From: Cryptomeria japonica | Taxonomy: Eukaryota > Streptophyta > Pinopsida > Cupressales > Cupressaceae | Direction of reading: 5' to 3' | DNA length: 60,000 nucleotides | Assembly: GCF_030272615.1 (NCBI RefSeq) | Contig: NC_081410.1 | Location: 124,497,140-124,557,139, forward strand | Shown: positions 31,551-45,751 of the stretch, one piece after another | Numbering within the stretch: the first letter of the stretch is position 1 | How the letters are laid out: each line of letters starts with the position of its first letter | Notes under the pieces: generated by a model | Seen by the model: the letters and a program-made list of their open reading frames with translations, nothing else | Databases searched by the model: none | What the model was told of the DNA's origin: nothing | Position numbers and translations under genes: made by a program

Positions 31551-34500
31551 CGACATTACCTATAAGCGTGACCTAGAGGCACCATAGATACCTAACACTA
31601 CTAAGTTTTGGTTTCATCTCCTCTTGTTTAGTTGTCTAACTAGGAATTTAACTTGAATTCACAAATCTTATGTAAAACAATATACTAATACAATCATGAA
31701 AATGAAACTATGATATACAAGGAAGTTTTGCTTGAAAACATGTAAAATTATAACTTATGAAAAGGATTGAAATACTTATTGAAAGGTACTAAATTTCTTA
31801 AAGAAAATTAATTTATCTAATATTACTTTGGGAATAAAATTAATATTCACTTGTTTTGAAGGAAAAAGGAAAAGAACTATTAACAATATGCTTAAATAAC
31901 CACAATACCTTTAATCACTAATTGTTCAAAAATAAGATTAGAAGAGAGTCTAATAATTGCTAATCAACTAAAATAAAGACCCTAATCAATTTGAATCAAT
32001 CTTCCTCTAGTTTCTTTAGAACCAATGTCAATTCCTTGCAAGATTATAAGAGATAACTATTGAAGTAATGTTAACTTTATCCTTGGATATTTCCTACATA
32101 TAACAACCTCTTCAATTCCAAATTCTTAGAAGTGAGCTAATGCTTGCTCCTAAAATGTACTTCAATTAAAATTTATTATCTTACTCTCCAAGTGATCATG
32201 GGGTAGTTTTCTTGAAAACTCATTGCTCGATAATGATAGAACCCAACAAATCCTAACTTTATTCAGCTTTGAAGGTAAGTTTCATTAGATAATTTATAAA
32301 TAATAGATAAGTACTAAATTTGAGGTTCGGAAGGTAAGTCATGTTTAATAATATCACATAAAAGATTTCAACCTTTGTCTCACCCATCTACTAAACTATT
32401 TTGGTTTTCAAATAAAATTTCTTTACACCCAGATTAATACTACTATTCTTCCAAAATAGATTATATACCCTTTAGATTGTATGAAAATCATTTCTAAACT
32501 TAAATGTTAATCAAATTTATCTATACTAATTACTTGTAATATAAAAGTAACTTCTCCTTTACTAGCCCTATGTTTCTTTATAGCAAGAAGGTAAATGTTT
32601 TTAACCATTAATAGAAATGACCATCCTCTATGCCTTGAAATCTAACAAAGAAACAAATCAAATATTCGACTTCTTGGATTGAAGGAAATTCATATTGCTC
32701 GAAATACATAAAGAGTACTATGAATCTAAGCACATTTACATAGTATGTAAATTCATTTATTCCTTAATAATTGCACAAATTTAACTATACAAAGGGGTAG
32801 TTTCGAAATAGAGAGATTAAATATTTGAAATGTATTGATTGTTTTGGAGAAATCCATTTACTACTAGGTTCCATTTGAGACTAACTAATGAGGGAGAATC
32901 CAATACTTGGAATAATTTCATTCGTGCAAAAGCTTCCCAAGATGCATGAGAGCAATGCCATTTCCCTTTCTTTTGTTTTCCTTGAGTCGACTATTTTATT
33001 TAATAAGGGGATTTAACTGTTTTATCTATATCCTAAGAAATATTAATTCAATATAATAAATCTCTTAGTGTTCAATTATCTAACTGAATCCCACAAGTGT
33101 AATTTGACCATTTGGACTTATGCAATATTTATCCTTTAAAAACCCCAAAGGCTTTTTTCCCATCTTTGAGGGAGATAGTGAAATCTTTATAGATAAAGTA
33201 TTTATTAAAAGGAAGGTCCAAATTTACAACTTAAACTTATATATCAAACTCTTTTATCATGAGTTATGTTTGTCGTCCTTCTCCCTAGGAAATTTATTAC
33301 CACTTTATTATTTTTCTTTAAAACTATATTTTACACTTAAGAATAAATCCTCAGATTCTAAATAAATTGAACAATTTTTTAACTATTAAAATTATTTGTA
33401 ATGCTTAACTATAAATTAATTCAACTAATATGAATAATTTTTAATTTTCAAATGTGCTAATTAATCCTAATGATACAAATAAATCTTTGCTAACAACTTA
33501 AATATAAATAAATTCCAACTAAATAATCTTAAAAAGCTCTGATTGTTTCCTTTACCTTTAATAAAACAATTTTAATTATTACTAATAAATTCTAGATACC
33601 TTTAACTAATAAAATACCTTTTTGATTAATAAACTCAAATAAATAAATATTTTAATTATTTCATAACACTCAGAAATTAATTTACAATATTAAAATTACA
33701 AAATAAAATAAATTTCAAAAAGTAAATTTAAAAAAAAAACTTTCTCTTAATATAATATGAGAGGGTACTAAAAAAGAATTCTTTAAAACAGGAAACAACA
33801 AAAAGTGTTTTCTTTTAATGGATGGAAAAATAAAGATATAATTATTATATTCAACAATCATAAAGAAGGGTATTATATATATATAATGATTGTGTGGTTT
33901 GTTATTATTATTATTATTTTTTCCTCTTTAATAAAAATAGAGATAAAATTTCTTGTTTACAGGAGATTTTGTACACAGGGATGGGTAATCCGGAGATAAT
34001 AGACAAAGGTAGAAGAGTATTCGAGAGATAAATAGACAAAGATATTTGTACATAGAAGGGATGAATTTCATAAAGCATACTTTTGAGAGGTAAGGATTTC
34101 ATAAATAGAAAAAGATATTTGTACACAGAGGGATGAATTTCACAGATCATACTTTTTAGAGGTAAGGATTTCTTAGAGAGGTAGAACTCACAGATTTTAC
34201 TTTGAGAAAATAAAAATTTTAGAGAGAGAGAACTTCACTAATTTCATTTTGAGAAAAAAAAAAAACAAAGAGATAAACTTCATAGATTTCACTTTGGGAA
34301 TAAAAGATTTCAAAAAAATTTCACAGAGAGAGTTTTTCACAAATTATACTTTTCAAGGACAAATTTTCCAGAAAAATAAACACATATATATATATTTTAT
34401 AGACAAATTTCCAAAGATATAAACACAGAGACTTCCTAGAGATAAATATTTTTTAGAGACAAATTTTTTAGAGAAATAAACATACAGATTTCCTAGAGAT

Positions 34501-35025
34501 AAATATTTTCCAGAGACAAATTTTTTAGAGAAAAAAGAAACACAGAGATTTCCGAGAGAAAAATATATTTTTCAGAGAAAAACACAAAGATTTCCCAGAG
34601 AAAAATATATTTTTCAAAGACAAATTTTCACGGAATATATATGTTCACAAGGATATATATACACCTTTGAGTAAGCAAAGAGATATGCATTTCACATAAA
34701 AAAACATTTTATTTCTTTTCTTTTATCCCTATTCTATTTTAAATCTCTTGGAAAAAAAAGCAAAAAAATAATGGAATCAAGGTAAAGGGTAGAAAAGATT
34801 TTAATATTCTAATTGTATGTATATTTTGAGGCAAGTCTACTGATTATATGCAAATTATACAACTTTGTTTCCTATTTGTATATGAATTCTTTTATCAAAA
34901 TCTAAACCAATGAAGGATTTTTTTTTTTGGAAAAGATATGCAATATTATTTTTAGCCACTCAAATTTATGATATGAAATGCATACAATTGAATAAAATTT
35001 TCTCTTCCTTCAACTACATAAAACT
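31551..35025 (-). repeat. E2 3' LTR, segment 2
   Basis: Collinear with 57,756 to the window end. Shared landmarks are GAGGCACCATAGATACC, the AAACTAATTCC-type AT-rich stretch and TTATGCAATATTTATC (33,119 and 59,554). Downstream of the part covered by the window's 5' LTR it becomes rich in CACAGAGATTT words (34,000-34,680). The open frames in it are short and unsupported. It ends at the target site of E1. Confidence 0.82.
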
Positions 35026-35214
35026 TGTAATAACCCATCATAATTAACTCAAAAAAATTGACCATTCTTTTTTTTAATTTTTAAATTTTATAATCACTTG
35101 CAATGTGTAATATGTTCATTATTATTAAATTTAATATATATATAAGAACATGGATAAAATAGATGATCAATAATTGTTTTAGATTGATTTTGCAGTAAAC
35201 AGGAGGGTAACATT

Positions 35215-35367
<153 letters not shown>

Positions 35368-35514
35368 ATTCCAACATTCACAGGGAGGAAGTTTATTTCC
35401 AGATTTCACAGGGAAATTGTTTATTTCCAGAATTCATTTCCAGTATTTATAGGAGGATTTTATTCAACTGATAATCACAGAGGTTCAACCAATATTCACA
35501 GAGAGATTTTATTC

Positions 35515-35712
35515 AACTCATTTCATAGAGATTTTATTCAACTCATTTCACAAATATTTTTATTCAACTCATTTCACAAAGATCTTATTCAACTCATTTC
35601 ACAGAGATTTTATTCAACTCATTTCACAGAGATTTTTATTCAACTCATTTCACAGAGATCTTATTCAACTTATTTCACAGAGATTTTTATTCAACTCATT
35701 TCACAGAGATTT
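35515..35712 (+). repeat. 25-26 bp minisatellite in the E1 3' LTR
   Basis: About eight units of TTCAACTCATTTCACAGAGA plus TTTTA. The homologous array in the 5' LTR is at 40,858-41,060. Confidence 0.92.
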
Positions 35713-36769
35713 TTTTTTTATTATTATTCACAGAGAGATTTGTTTAACTAATAATCATAGAAAGGAGTTATTTAACTAATAATCTCAGAGAGATTAAAGA
35801 ATGAGACTCAGATTTTCATTCAAAGAACCAGAGAATTGAAAACGATTCAAATTATATAGGGAAGAATTTCAATCTCAGAAAGAGAGATTTTAAACAAATA
35901 AAAGAATATGATTTTTTTTTGGCTAAAATCTTTAAAAAAACAAAAAAAAACAAGATCATGTGCATATCTTCTTAAGGAAAATAAAATAAATAAATAACTA
36001 TCCTTTGCATGCACTATATGAAAGCATTATCATTATTATTTATCTCCAAATAAAATATTTAAAATCTCATAAAAGAATTTCTTTATATAAAGGAAGACCT
36101 ATAACTATTTTTGATATTACGAATTCCTCATAAGTAAATGTAAAGATAAACAACAAGGAGAGAACCTAGTTTATCGAGCTTGATGTTGAATCCACTAGCT
36201 ACCCTTATGATCCTTCCTTGCAACTTGAGAGAAATCCTTCCAACCACAACTTAAAATTCCTACAACGAAAATAAGACTACCAAAAGATCTACTTCCAAGA
36301 CTTGGGAAATTTTCTTCATAACAAGATCAACTCCCTTCTTTGAAACTTGCATATAATTTTATAAGAAAATTTCCTCCATTCCACTATCTAGAAAATTTAA
36401 TTAAAAGGAGATTCTTTCCCAATTTTGGACTCATGCAATTTATTAAACTTAGTGGGGGAGTTACATTCAAGGTGGTGGAGAATCCTCTAGAAGCTTCTTA
36501 TTCTTTTCCGACAACATGTGCCATAATTGTATGTGGAAAATAGATAAATAAAAATAATGTATATTTTCCATGTGTGTGTGTATTATTATTTTATCCTTTT
36601 ATAATATTCATTTAATCATTTAAATAGCTTATCCAAAAATATAATAGAGTGTATTTTAAATCCAAAAGTGATAAAGGAGGGTTGTGACATCCTCCCCCCT
36701 TTAATTTGTGCATTGTTCCGATGCACTTATTGAATGCATCCAAAAGAGTCTATAGTTCATGATTAAAAC

Positions 36770-37081
36770 AATAAAGGAAATAATTGCTGCATTTCCTTAG
36801 TATCTTCCCATGTGGCATTCTTTTCATCATACTGGTCCCATTGTACTTTGCACTGATCAACCTCTCTGTTGCGCAACTGGCACTGGCACCTCTCCAAGAT
36901 TTTGAATGGCTCTATCATTATTCCTCCCATTTTCTGGACCTGTAAAGCATCTCAATTCAAAATGTGTTTCTCATCAGGTACATACTTTTTAAGAAGAGAT
37001 ACATGGAAGACATCATGGATTCGGCTCAATTGGGGAGGTAAGGCCAACCGGTATGCATCTGGATTAATCCTTCCCAATATT
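36770..37081 (-). pseudogene. E1 integrase tail and chromodomain
   Basis: Minus-strand reading: PFEILGRINPDAYRLALPPQ, LSRIHDVFHVSLLKKYVPDE, a TGA after HILN, then the chromodomain PFKILERC, LRNREVDQCKVQWDQY and NATWEDTKEMQQLFP ending at a TAA. The aromatic/WE pattern is that of chromoviral integrases, in which this domain steers insertion to particular chromatin. The TGA separates it from the integrase. Confidence 0.85.
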
Positions 37082-39629
37082 TCAAAAGGGTCCAACATAA
37101 CGAGGTGCAAGCTTAGTCTTTTTCCCAAATCTTATGGAACTCTTGTGTGGCCTAACCCTTAGGAAGACTTTCTCTCCCACCTCAACCTCCCTTGGTGTCA
37201 TGTTTTTTTCTGCATAACTCTTCTGCCTATCCGAGGCTTCCTTCAATCTTTCTCTAATTTCCTTAGTTTTCCTCTCCATCTCTTTTTGACATCTCTAGTC
37301 CAACAATCACTCTATCTTCAAGACTATCCCAACTCAAAAGTGTTCGACATGGTCTACCATACAAAGCTTCAAAAGGTGCCATTCCCAAAGATGTTTGATA
37401 TGTATTATTGTAAGCAAACTCTACCAGAGGTAGGTACTCTTCCCATTTCTTCTGTTGGTCCATGCAATACATGTGAAGTAGGTCTTCCATAATTTGATTT
37501 GTCCTTTCTGTTTGACCGTTGGTTTTAGGATGGTATGCAGTGCTAAAATTTAGTTGAGTTCCTAGAGCTGATTGAAGAGTGGTCCAAAACCTTGAAGTTA
37601 ATCTAGCATCTCTATCTGATATGATTTTCTCTGGTATTCCATGCAACCTAAATATTTCCTTAACAAAGTACCTAGCCAAGGTAGGTGCATCATCCTTTAG
37701 GTTCCCTGGTATAAAGTGTTCCACCTTAGTGAGTTTGTCAATTACCACCATTATTGCATCATGCCTAGAAGGTGACATGGGTAACCCTTGCACAAAATCC
37801 ATGCTAATAACTTGCCACTTGTGTTGAGGTACATCGTGCAATTGTAACAATCCAGCTGGATGTCTATGTTCTGCCTTTACTCTTTGACACTCCAAACATT
37901 TAGCCACATACTTGACAATGTCATTCTTCATCCCTTGCCAAAAGTATAACTTCTTTAGATTTGCATAAAGTTTGTTAACTCCTGGGTGCCCTGAATAAGA
38001 GGCATTGTGAGCCTCCGACAAGACTACTTCCCTTAAGTTCCCTGAATTAGGAATATAGATTCTATTATTGTATCTGAGCAACCCATATTCCTCTAATGTA
38101 TACCCTCCAATATTAGGATCGGTTGGATCATGTTCTAAAGTCAATTTGACTTGCTCATACCATGGGTCATGTCCTTGTTCATCCATTACTTGCCTTTTGA
38201 AAGAAGTTTTGAATGTTGCTATAGTCATCAAGTGTCTCCTCCTACTTAAGGTATCTACCACCCTATTTTCCTTCCCCTTAATATATTCAATTTCAAAATC
38301 ATATTCACTTAGAAACTCTAACCACCTTCTTTGTCTGGCATTTAAGTTGGGTTGGGTAAAGATGTACTTTAGTCCTTGGTTATCTGACTTTAGCTCAAAG
38401 GGCTTCCCTAGTAAGAAATGCCTCCATTTTTGTAGGGCATGCACAATCGCTGCCAACTCTAAGTCATGGGGTGCATAATTAAATTTTTGAGTCTTTATCT
38501 TCCTAGATTCATAAGCTATTACCCCTTCATCTTGGACAAGTACTCCTCCTAAACCTTCAATAGAAGCATCAGTTATGACTGTGAAGTGTCCATTCGGATT
38601 TGGTACCTTTAGAATGGGTGCTGAAGTTAGTTTCCCTTTCAAAATTTGGAATGCCTTATTACTTTGTTCTGTCCACACAAACCTTTTACCCTTCCTTTGT
38701 AATGAGGTGATGGGGTTTGCTATCTTAGAGAATCCTTCCACAAACCTCCTATAGTAACCTGCTAGCTCCATAAAGCTTCTTACCTCTGAAACATTTTTAG
38801 GGATTGGCCATTCTACTATTGCCTTTATCTTATCTAGATCAACTGCTATTCCTTCCCTTGATATTATATTCCCAAGGTAGTGAATCTTTTCCTTGAAGAA
38901 GGCACATTTTGACAATTTCCCATATAACTTATGTTCTCTCAACCTTTGTAAAACAATTTGTAGGTGCACTAAATGTTCCTCCTCATTCCTAGAGTAAATC
39001 AATATGTCATCCCAAAATACCAACACAAATTTATCTAATTAGTCCATGGAGTACACTATTCATTAGGTTCATAAATGCAGCTGGGGCATTGGTTACACCA
39101 AAAGGAACTACTGTGAATTCATAATGCCCACATCTAGTCCTGAAAGTTGTCTTCATAATGTCTTCCTCCTTAATTCTGAGTTGATGGTACCCTGACCGTA
39201 GGTCTATCTTTGAGAAAACTACTGCTCCTTTCATTTGGTCAAAAAGATCCTCTATGCAAGGTAAGGGATTTCTATTCTTTATTGTGACCTTGTTCAACAT
39301 CCTATAGTCGATGCATAGTCTTAAGGTTCCATCCTTCTTCTTAACAAATAGGACTGGCGCTTCCCATGGTGGTACACTTGGCCTTATTAATCCCTTAGCT
39401 AAGAGTTCCTCTAATTGCATTTTGAGCTCTTGTAATTCAGTTGTGTTCATTCGGTAAGGTGCCCTTGATATTGGTTCAGCTCCTGGTAGTACTTCAATAG
39501 AAAAGTCAAACTTCCTTTAGGGGGTAAGCCAGGTAATTCTTCTAAAAAAACATCCTTGAATTCTTTTAAGAAAGGGGTATTTTTGAAGGTTGGTGTATTT
39601 TCCTCTTTTCCTTCATCAATTTCAACCAT
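37082..39629 (-). pseudogene. E1 pol: RT, RNase H and integrase
   Basis: From high to low coordinate: KEFKDVFLEELPGLPP (39,629 onward), a frameshift near 39,520, the RT N-terminal half ([50 protein letters not shown]), and a one-base frameshift at about 39,030. The 587-aa frame 39,026-37,263 follows: FWDDILIYS at residues 4-12 (x of xxDD is Trp, unusual), RNase H with D153, E190 and D215, integrase zinc ligands H340-H347-C377-C380, and catalytic D410, D471 and E507. A further frameshift near 37,275 leads to the integrase C-terminal frame 37,279-37,082 (VFLRVRPHK, LAPRYVGPF). Together these would copy and insert the element; four breaks make this copy inactive. Confidence 0.95.
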
Positions 39630-39639
39630 ATAGATTAGG

Positions 39640-39925
39640 CCATCCTCTTCTCCTTTCCTTCTTTAATTGCATGGCTGAGATGGTTTCTATATTAATGGGT
39701 TTAAACTTTCCTTGGATTTTGACCTTTTCCCCCCCATCATCCAAACATTCCAACTTTGTTATAGCAATCTACATTAGCTTGATGGTCTGTTAACCAACTC
39801 ATTCCAATAATTACATCATACAATCCTAGGGGTTCCATATAGAGATCTACCCTTGTTTCAAACTCAGGAAATTGTACCTTTGCTCTCGACAAACACTTAG
39901 TTACTTCCCTAGCCATTCTAGGGTT
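39640..39925 (-). pseudogene. E1 protease remnant
   Basis: The minus-strand reading contains FETRVDLYMEPLGLYDVIIG and MSWLTDHQANVDC, the C-terminal part of the gypsy aspartic protease. The D-S-G active-site half and all of gag are absent; only about 140 bp lies between this remnant and the PBS. Confidence 0.75.
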
Positions 39926-40050
39926 TTACCTGAAAGTTAAATGATGTAGTTAGTTCTTGATTTAGGATTTTAAATTAATTTCTACCATTGCAAACATTCC
40001 TTAGTTGAATAAATTGAAGTGAGCACAAGGCCTAGATTTGAACCTTTGCT

Positions 40051-40062
40051 TGTGATACCACA
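40051..40062 (-). other. E1 primer-binding site
   Basis: Minus strand reads TGTGGTATCACAAGC next to the 5' LTR, close to the initiator tRNA-Met complement TGGTATCAGAGC with one or two changes. Confidence 0.8.
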
Positions 40063-40320
40063 TGTAATAACCCACCATAATTACTCAACAAATTGACCAT
40101 TTTTTTTTTATTTTTTAAAAATTTATAATCACTTGCAATGTGTAATATATTCATTATTGTTAAATTTAATATATTACTATATATATATATGATTTCATAT
40201 TCCCTTACTTAATGATATATAAAAATAGAAGAGAATTTATTTATAAGAACATGGATAAAATAGATGATCAATAATTGTTTTAGATTGATTTTGTAGTAAA
40301 CAGGAGGGTAACATTTACAC

Positions 40321-40722
<402 letters not shown>

Positions 40723-40857
40723 TTCCAGCATTCACAGGAAGGAAGTTTATTTCCAGATTTCACAGGGAATTGTTTATTTCCAGAATTCGTTTCTAGTATT
40801 TACAGGAGGATTTTATTCAACTGATAATCATAGAGGTTCAACCAATATTCACAGAGA

Positions 40858-41060
40858 GATTTTATTCAACTCATTTCACAAAGATTTTATTCAACTCATT
40901 TCACAGAGATTTTTATTCAACTCATTTCATAGAGATCTTATTCAACTCATTTCACAGAGATTTTATTCAGCTCATTTCACAAAGATTTTTATTCAACTCA
41001 TTTCACAGAGATCTTATTCAACTTATTTCATAGAGATTTTTTTTCAACTCATTTCATAGA
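40858..41060 (+). repeat. 25-26 bp minisatellite in the E1 5' LTR
   Basis: Same unit as at 35,515 (TTCAACTCATTTCACAGAGA plus TTTTA), about eight copies. Confidence 0.9.
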
Positions 41061-41542
41061 GATTTTATTTTAATTATTATTCACAGAGAGATTTGTTTAA
41101 CTAATAATCACAGAAAGGAATTATTTAACTAATAATCTCAGAGAGATTAAAGAATGAGACTCAGATTTTCATTCGAAGAACCAGAGAATTGAAAAAGATT
41201 CAAATTATACAGGAAGAATTTTAATCTCAGAAAGAGAGATTTTAAACAAATAAAAGAATATGATTTTCTTTTTGCTAAAATCTTAAAAAAACAAAAAAAA
41301 CAAGATCATGTGCATATCTTCTTAAGGAAAATAAAATAAATAAATAACTATCCTTTGCATGCACTATATGAAAGCATTATCATTATTATTTATCTCCAAA
41401 TAAAAGATTTAAAATCTTATAAAAGAATTTCTTTATATAAAGGAAGACCTGTAACTATTTTTGATATTATGAATTCCTCATAAGTAAATGTAAAGATAAA
41501 CAACAAGGAGAGAACCTGGATTATCAAGCTTGATGTTGAATC

Positions 41543-44500
41543 TGTAGTACCCCTACCCTAGTCTATTTCTAACCTTGGTTTAATCTTGATAGGTTTATCT
41601 TAATATGATGTTATAGTCAGATGTTGATTTAACGCATAGCTATTGATGTGGTTTTCTCACTAGTTATATGCGAATTATTCAGTGTTCCTATTTCGTGGTA
41701 TCAATATCGAGCTAACGCTTTCATTAGATTTTATATATGTATGCATGTATGATCTTTGGTTGCAGGAAATTTTAGGTACAACACCGCATGAGTGCGAGGT
41801 TCGTCTTCACCTGGATGTACAGGTTTGAGTGTACCTTTTTAATCCTTAGAGTTGGATTAGGTGGTCGTAAGACCCTAGTTGACCTTTGTCGTGCTCAAGT
41901 GAGCATCGCCAGTCGTCGTCGGTAATCCCTTTTTGTTTGGGGTTTGCGAGTCGTCTGTTTGGTTGACCTTCTCGTTTTGCGTGCTTGGTGTGTTTGGTTA
42001 AATTGATTAATTAGTCCTTAGTAATTTCTTGATTAAATATGTATTTATGCATTAGAGATTAATGGACTAGATTAATCAGAATTTCGTTATGCGATTTTCG
42101 TTGTTTTGGATTGCTCATTTTAAATTGGAAGTAAATCTGATTAAATGTCTGTTTTCGAATATTTAATGCATTTATATATGCTGTTGAAAAAGAAATTTTT
42201 GTATTTTATCGCAATAGACGTAATTGCATTCTATTGGATTATTAAATTAGAAAGGTTAAATTTGATTAGATGAGAAAATCGATTTTGGAATTGATAAAGC
42301 AAGTCAATTTGTTGTTATAATTAGAAAAGGAATTATTTGGTGAATTATTTGTAAATAAAAGTTTTAATTCCAAAAATGGAATTTTTGGGTCAACTCTTCC
42401 ATATAACCCAAATTTGGGGAAAAATGGAGAGAGGGACATGTTTGGAGGAATTTTGGTTGGGAAAGATTTTGGAGATGAAATTGGAGGATTTTGGATGGAG
42501 AAGGAAGGATTTGGGAGCTGGAGATCTTGCCAGGAACGCGAGATCAGGTAGGATTTATCTCTCAATTTTAGTTTTTTGTTTGAAATGGAAATGTGATATC
42601 AATCTCAGATTGTTAAAACCGAATTTGTATTGAATCGGAATTCTTTATCAAACCTGGTAGTGGGCGTTTTGTTTTATAAAGCTCGAACTGTGTTTTGAAA
42701 ATAAGGAAAATATATTTGTTTCGCCCCTGTGCGTTGTTCTTTTTTTTATGAAATCGAGCTGGGCGAAAATGTCATAAAACCCGAACTAGGCATTTGTGTT
42801 TGTTTCCGAACCGTGTGCTCAAATTAAATTTAATACGTTTTTTTTTGGACTGTGCGTGTTTTTTTTATGCTTAGCGAGCCGAGGGTTTGGGGTGGAGGGC
42901 GGGGAGCAGAGCTCCACCCGCTCCTCCCCCCTCCCCCGCACGTCCCCCCTGCTTTCCCCGCTCGTTTCCTCTGTGTTTCCCCCTCGCTGGTGCTAAGGGC
43001 TATGCCCGTGGCACACTGCGGTGGCCGCAGGGCTGCGGTGGCCGCTAGGCACAAAGGACCTGCGGGCACCGCAGCAGCGCCGCTCGCATGGGCTCCCCTG
43101 CGTTTCGGTGTGGACTGCGGCTAGGGTTAGGGCACGGCCCTCCCAGCTCGCCTCCACTTTTTAATGCATTTTTTTTTGTAAAATCAAAGTTTTTAACATG
43201 TTTTTTTTATGTATTTTTTTACATTCAAAAAAAAAAAATGGCATATGATAATTGTGAATATTATTTTAGTGTTAAGATTTAATTAGTTTCTTATTTAGGA
43301 TTAGGGTGGCAATATTATCATAAATGTTGATTTGGTATTGAATAATTCTGTAACGGAGTTTATAGGTTTAATCATTATTCAATCTCATTTCATGACTTAT
43401 GCTCCCTTCCTGATTAAGTTCTAAAACTGTTAACTTGGCAACTAAATATCATTGAATATATCCTGATCGATCTTGGATTAATGAATCTAGATCTTGATCA
43501 TTGAAATACGATGTAATTACTGCTTGATGATGTTAAATTTTATCGTAGAACATATCATTTGAGTAATTGTAAAGTAGTGAAATATTTATCGTTGGGCATT
43601 GGAAATTTAACGATATGCATTGGGAATGACTATCTCCATTTAGATTCTCTTTCTACATTTTTATTTCCGTAATCCGTATTATGTAACTGAATTTGAAATT
43701 AGGAATCTATAGAGATTGATCTTAGACCAGTATGTTAATGACGTTTTGGATTGGAGATTAAATATCTTATTTTAGTCGATTAATGGTTGTCTGAATTTTA
43801 TTAATATGAATTTGGTTTAAAAACTCATTATGGCTTAATTTGCCTGTTCTATGCTTTGAACCTTAGGAGTTAGAAAACCAAGAGCAACTTATCCCTTGAT
43901 GAGGTAGATAACTATAACCTGTTTTTAGATCATGTAGAAAACTTGATCGATTTTAATGTTTAAATCAATTTGAGGAATATTGTCTTTTCGGATTATTGCC
44001 TTGCGAGTTTAATTTCTGTATTCGCCCTTAATTATGAAATGGCATGTTTTGCTTTGTCTAGTAGGACCCTGTCGTATCAAATGATTTGGTGTACCTGTTT
44101 CAGTCCTCAATTCCGAGTGACTGTTGTATTGTGGTAGTGTCGTTTTGATCATATCCTCCTTGTGTGTGAGTCGAATGATGATTGTGGTTGACCGTTGTTG
44201 GTCGGGTCTCTAGTTAGAGTACCGTCAGTAAGTGATTACTTTTGAGTCATGTATGACCTGATGATTGTGTATCTCTTCTTGAACTCCGTTTGTCAGACCA
44301 TGTGTATTCCTTGGTTTTGAGTTCGTCCGAGTATAGTCTAGTGTCGTATGGGAAAGTGGCTTTCGATTGGGGGCCGCGCCCAAAGTGGCTGCTGGGTAAC
44401 CCGTCGAAAGTGAGTCTAATAAGTGATAACCTAAGTAGATTAGAATGTAATCTCTAAACAAGATAAATGTGCCTCACACATGAGACGAGTGCTATCATAG

Positions 44501-45751
44501 ATTCGACATGCTGTGAGAAGGCCTGAAATGGCAAACCATCTTCCTTGTCTTCACGAGAGGATGTGTGGGTCCACATGAGGCTTGGATGGGCTGGAAGCTC
44601 GGATTAGGTTGCCAGGGTGACCCAGTGTATGGGACCGGAGCCTATGAAGACTTGCCATGGTAACCATACCAGGTTGTGTGATGACACTTGTCCCTACGTT
44701 CGCTAGTGTGTTGTCGTTTTGTCCTGTTAGGAGTACCTTTGTGAGTCGTCCTTTGTCTCTGCCCTTGAGAGTCTCGGTTTCATGTTAGACCTTGGGTGGT
44801 GATGGCTCAGTTTTATGGATGCTCTCATGGACCTCTTGTTTTAGCTTTGATTATGTTCAACTGGATCCTATTCTTTTCAAGGATCGTTTATGTATTAATT
44901 GACCGGTGCGGTCGTTGTATATTGTTTATGTTTCGCCTTGATGGCTGGATCGTATGGTGTAACCTCTTGTATTCTTAACTTTATTATTTATCAGAGTGGT
45001 CTTGCAGTTGAGCAGACCCGGAGATGTAGCCCTTTAGGGGTGAACTCCGAGATCATTATGGTGTTATGTGATGTATTCTCTTATGTTCCTTTATTCAGCT
45101 TTATCATGTATGATTAGCTTATGTTAGAATGGTTAAGTGGATAATTGGAATTAACTATAAATGCTTATATTCAGTTCCTTCTTGAATGCCATGTTGATCG
45201 AATTGCGTAAGTGGTTTAGATGAGATTTATCGTAGATGCTAGTATGCAATCGTCTTTTGAAATGCAATAAATTGGAGTATGAATGAATGTAACTTAGAGT
45301 AGTGGATTTTATTCAGTTGTTGTTAAGGAATTTAAATATGCTTGGAAAGATCTCATATGTTTATGATGAAATTCTAGTATGTTAGAATATTAGTTGTATG
45401 GCTTGTTAATTTAAATGAAAAGGTGGAATGGAAATTATGAATGGATCTTAATGGATGAATCCTTGCTTGTGATTTATATTTCCATCTTCTGAAAGAAATT
45501 ATCCTGATTATGAATTATCTCGTTATTAAGATATTCAGTTTATTGGTCATTGTGTGAGTTAAGTGAATTGTGAAATTTAAGTAATCTCGTTGGGAAACTC
45601 TTTAGGTGTTAGTTGAAGTCTTCCGCTATGTAATCTGAATCTTTGATATCTTGTTGCATCTTATGTGTTGTAACTTTAAAAAAAAATAATTTTGCACTCT
45701 ATTCTTGTGTTATGGCTTAATCCCTTCGGGGTTTCCTGGCGGGGCATTACA
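41543..45751 (+). repeat. 5' LTR of the LARD-like element
   Basis: 4,209 bp. It includes a GC-rich pocket at 42,880-43,160 and many short open frames without motif. In the first 450 bp I count about five differences from the second LTR. Confidence 0.95.
42880..43160 (+). other. GC-rich island inside the LARD-like LTR
   Basis: About 280 bp of strongly GC- and CpG-rich sequence (CCGCTCCTCCCCCCTCCCCC, GCGGTGGCCGC repeats) within an AT-rich LTR. The homologous pocket at 50,880-51,140 lacks about 20 bp around the GCGGTGGCCGC duplication. It may be the promoter and leader region of the element, judged only by composition. Confidence 0.7.

Noticed and set aside
42266-42633. Opposed 85-99 aa frames repeated at 50,265-50,632
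   Set aside because: They recur only because they lie in the two copies of the LARD-like LTR; no motif and overlap on opposite strands.
42830-43124. Pro/Ala-rich frames in the GC-rich pocket (also 50,829-51,228)
   Set aside because: GC-rich sequence has few stops in all frames; the two LTR copies encode different C-termini after the 20-bp deletion, with no sign of coding constraint.
43098-43128. Telomere-like TTAGGG word (CTAGGGTTAGGG) in the LARD-like LTR
   Set aside because: A single near-copy of the telomere unit; no array, and plant telomeres use TTTAGGG.
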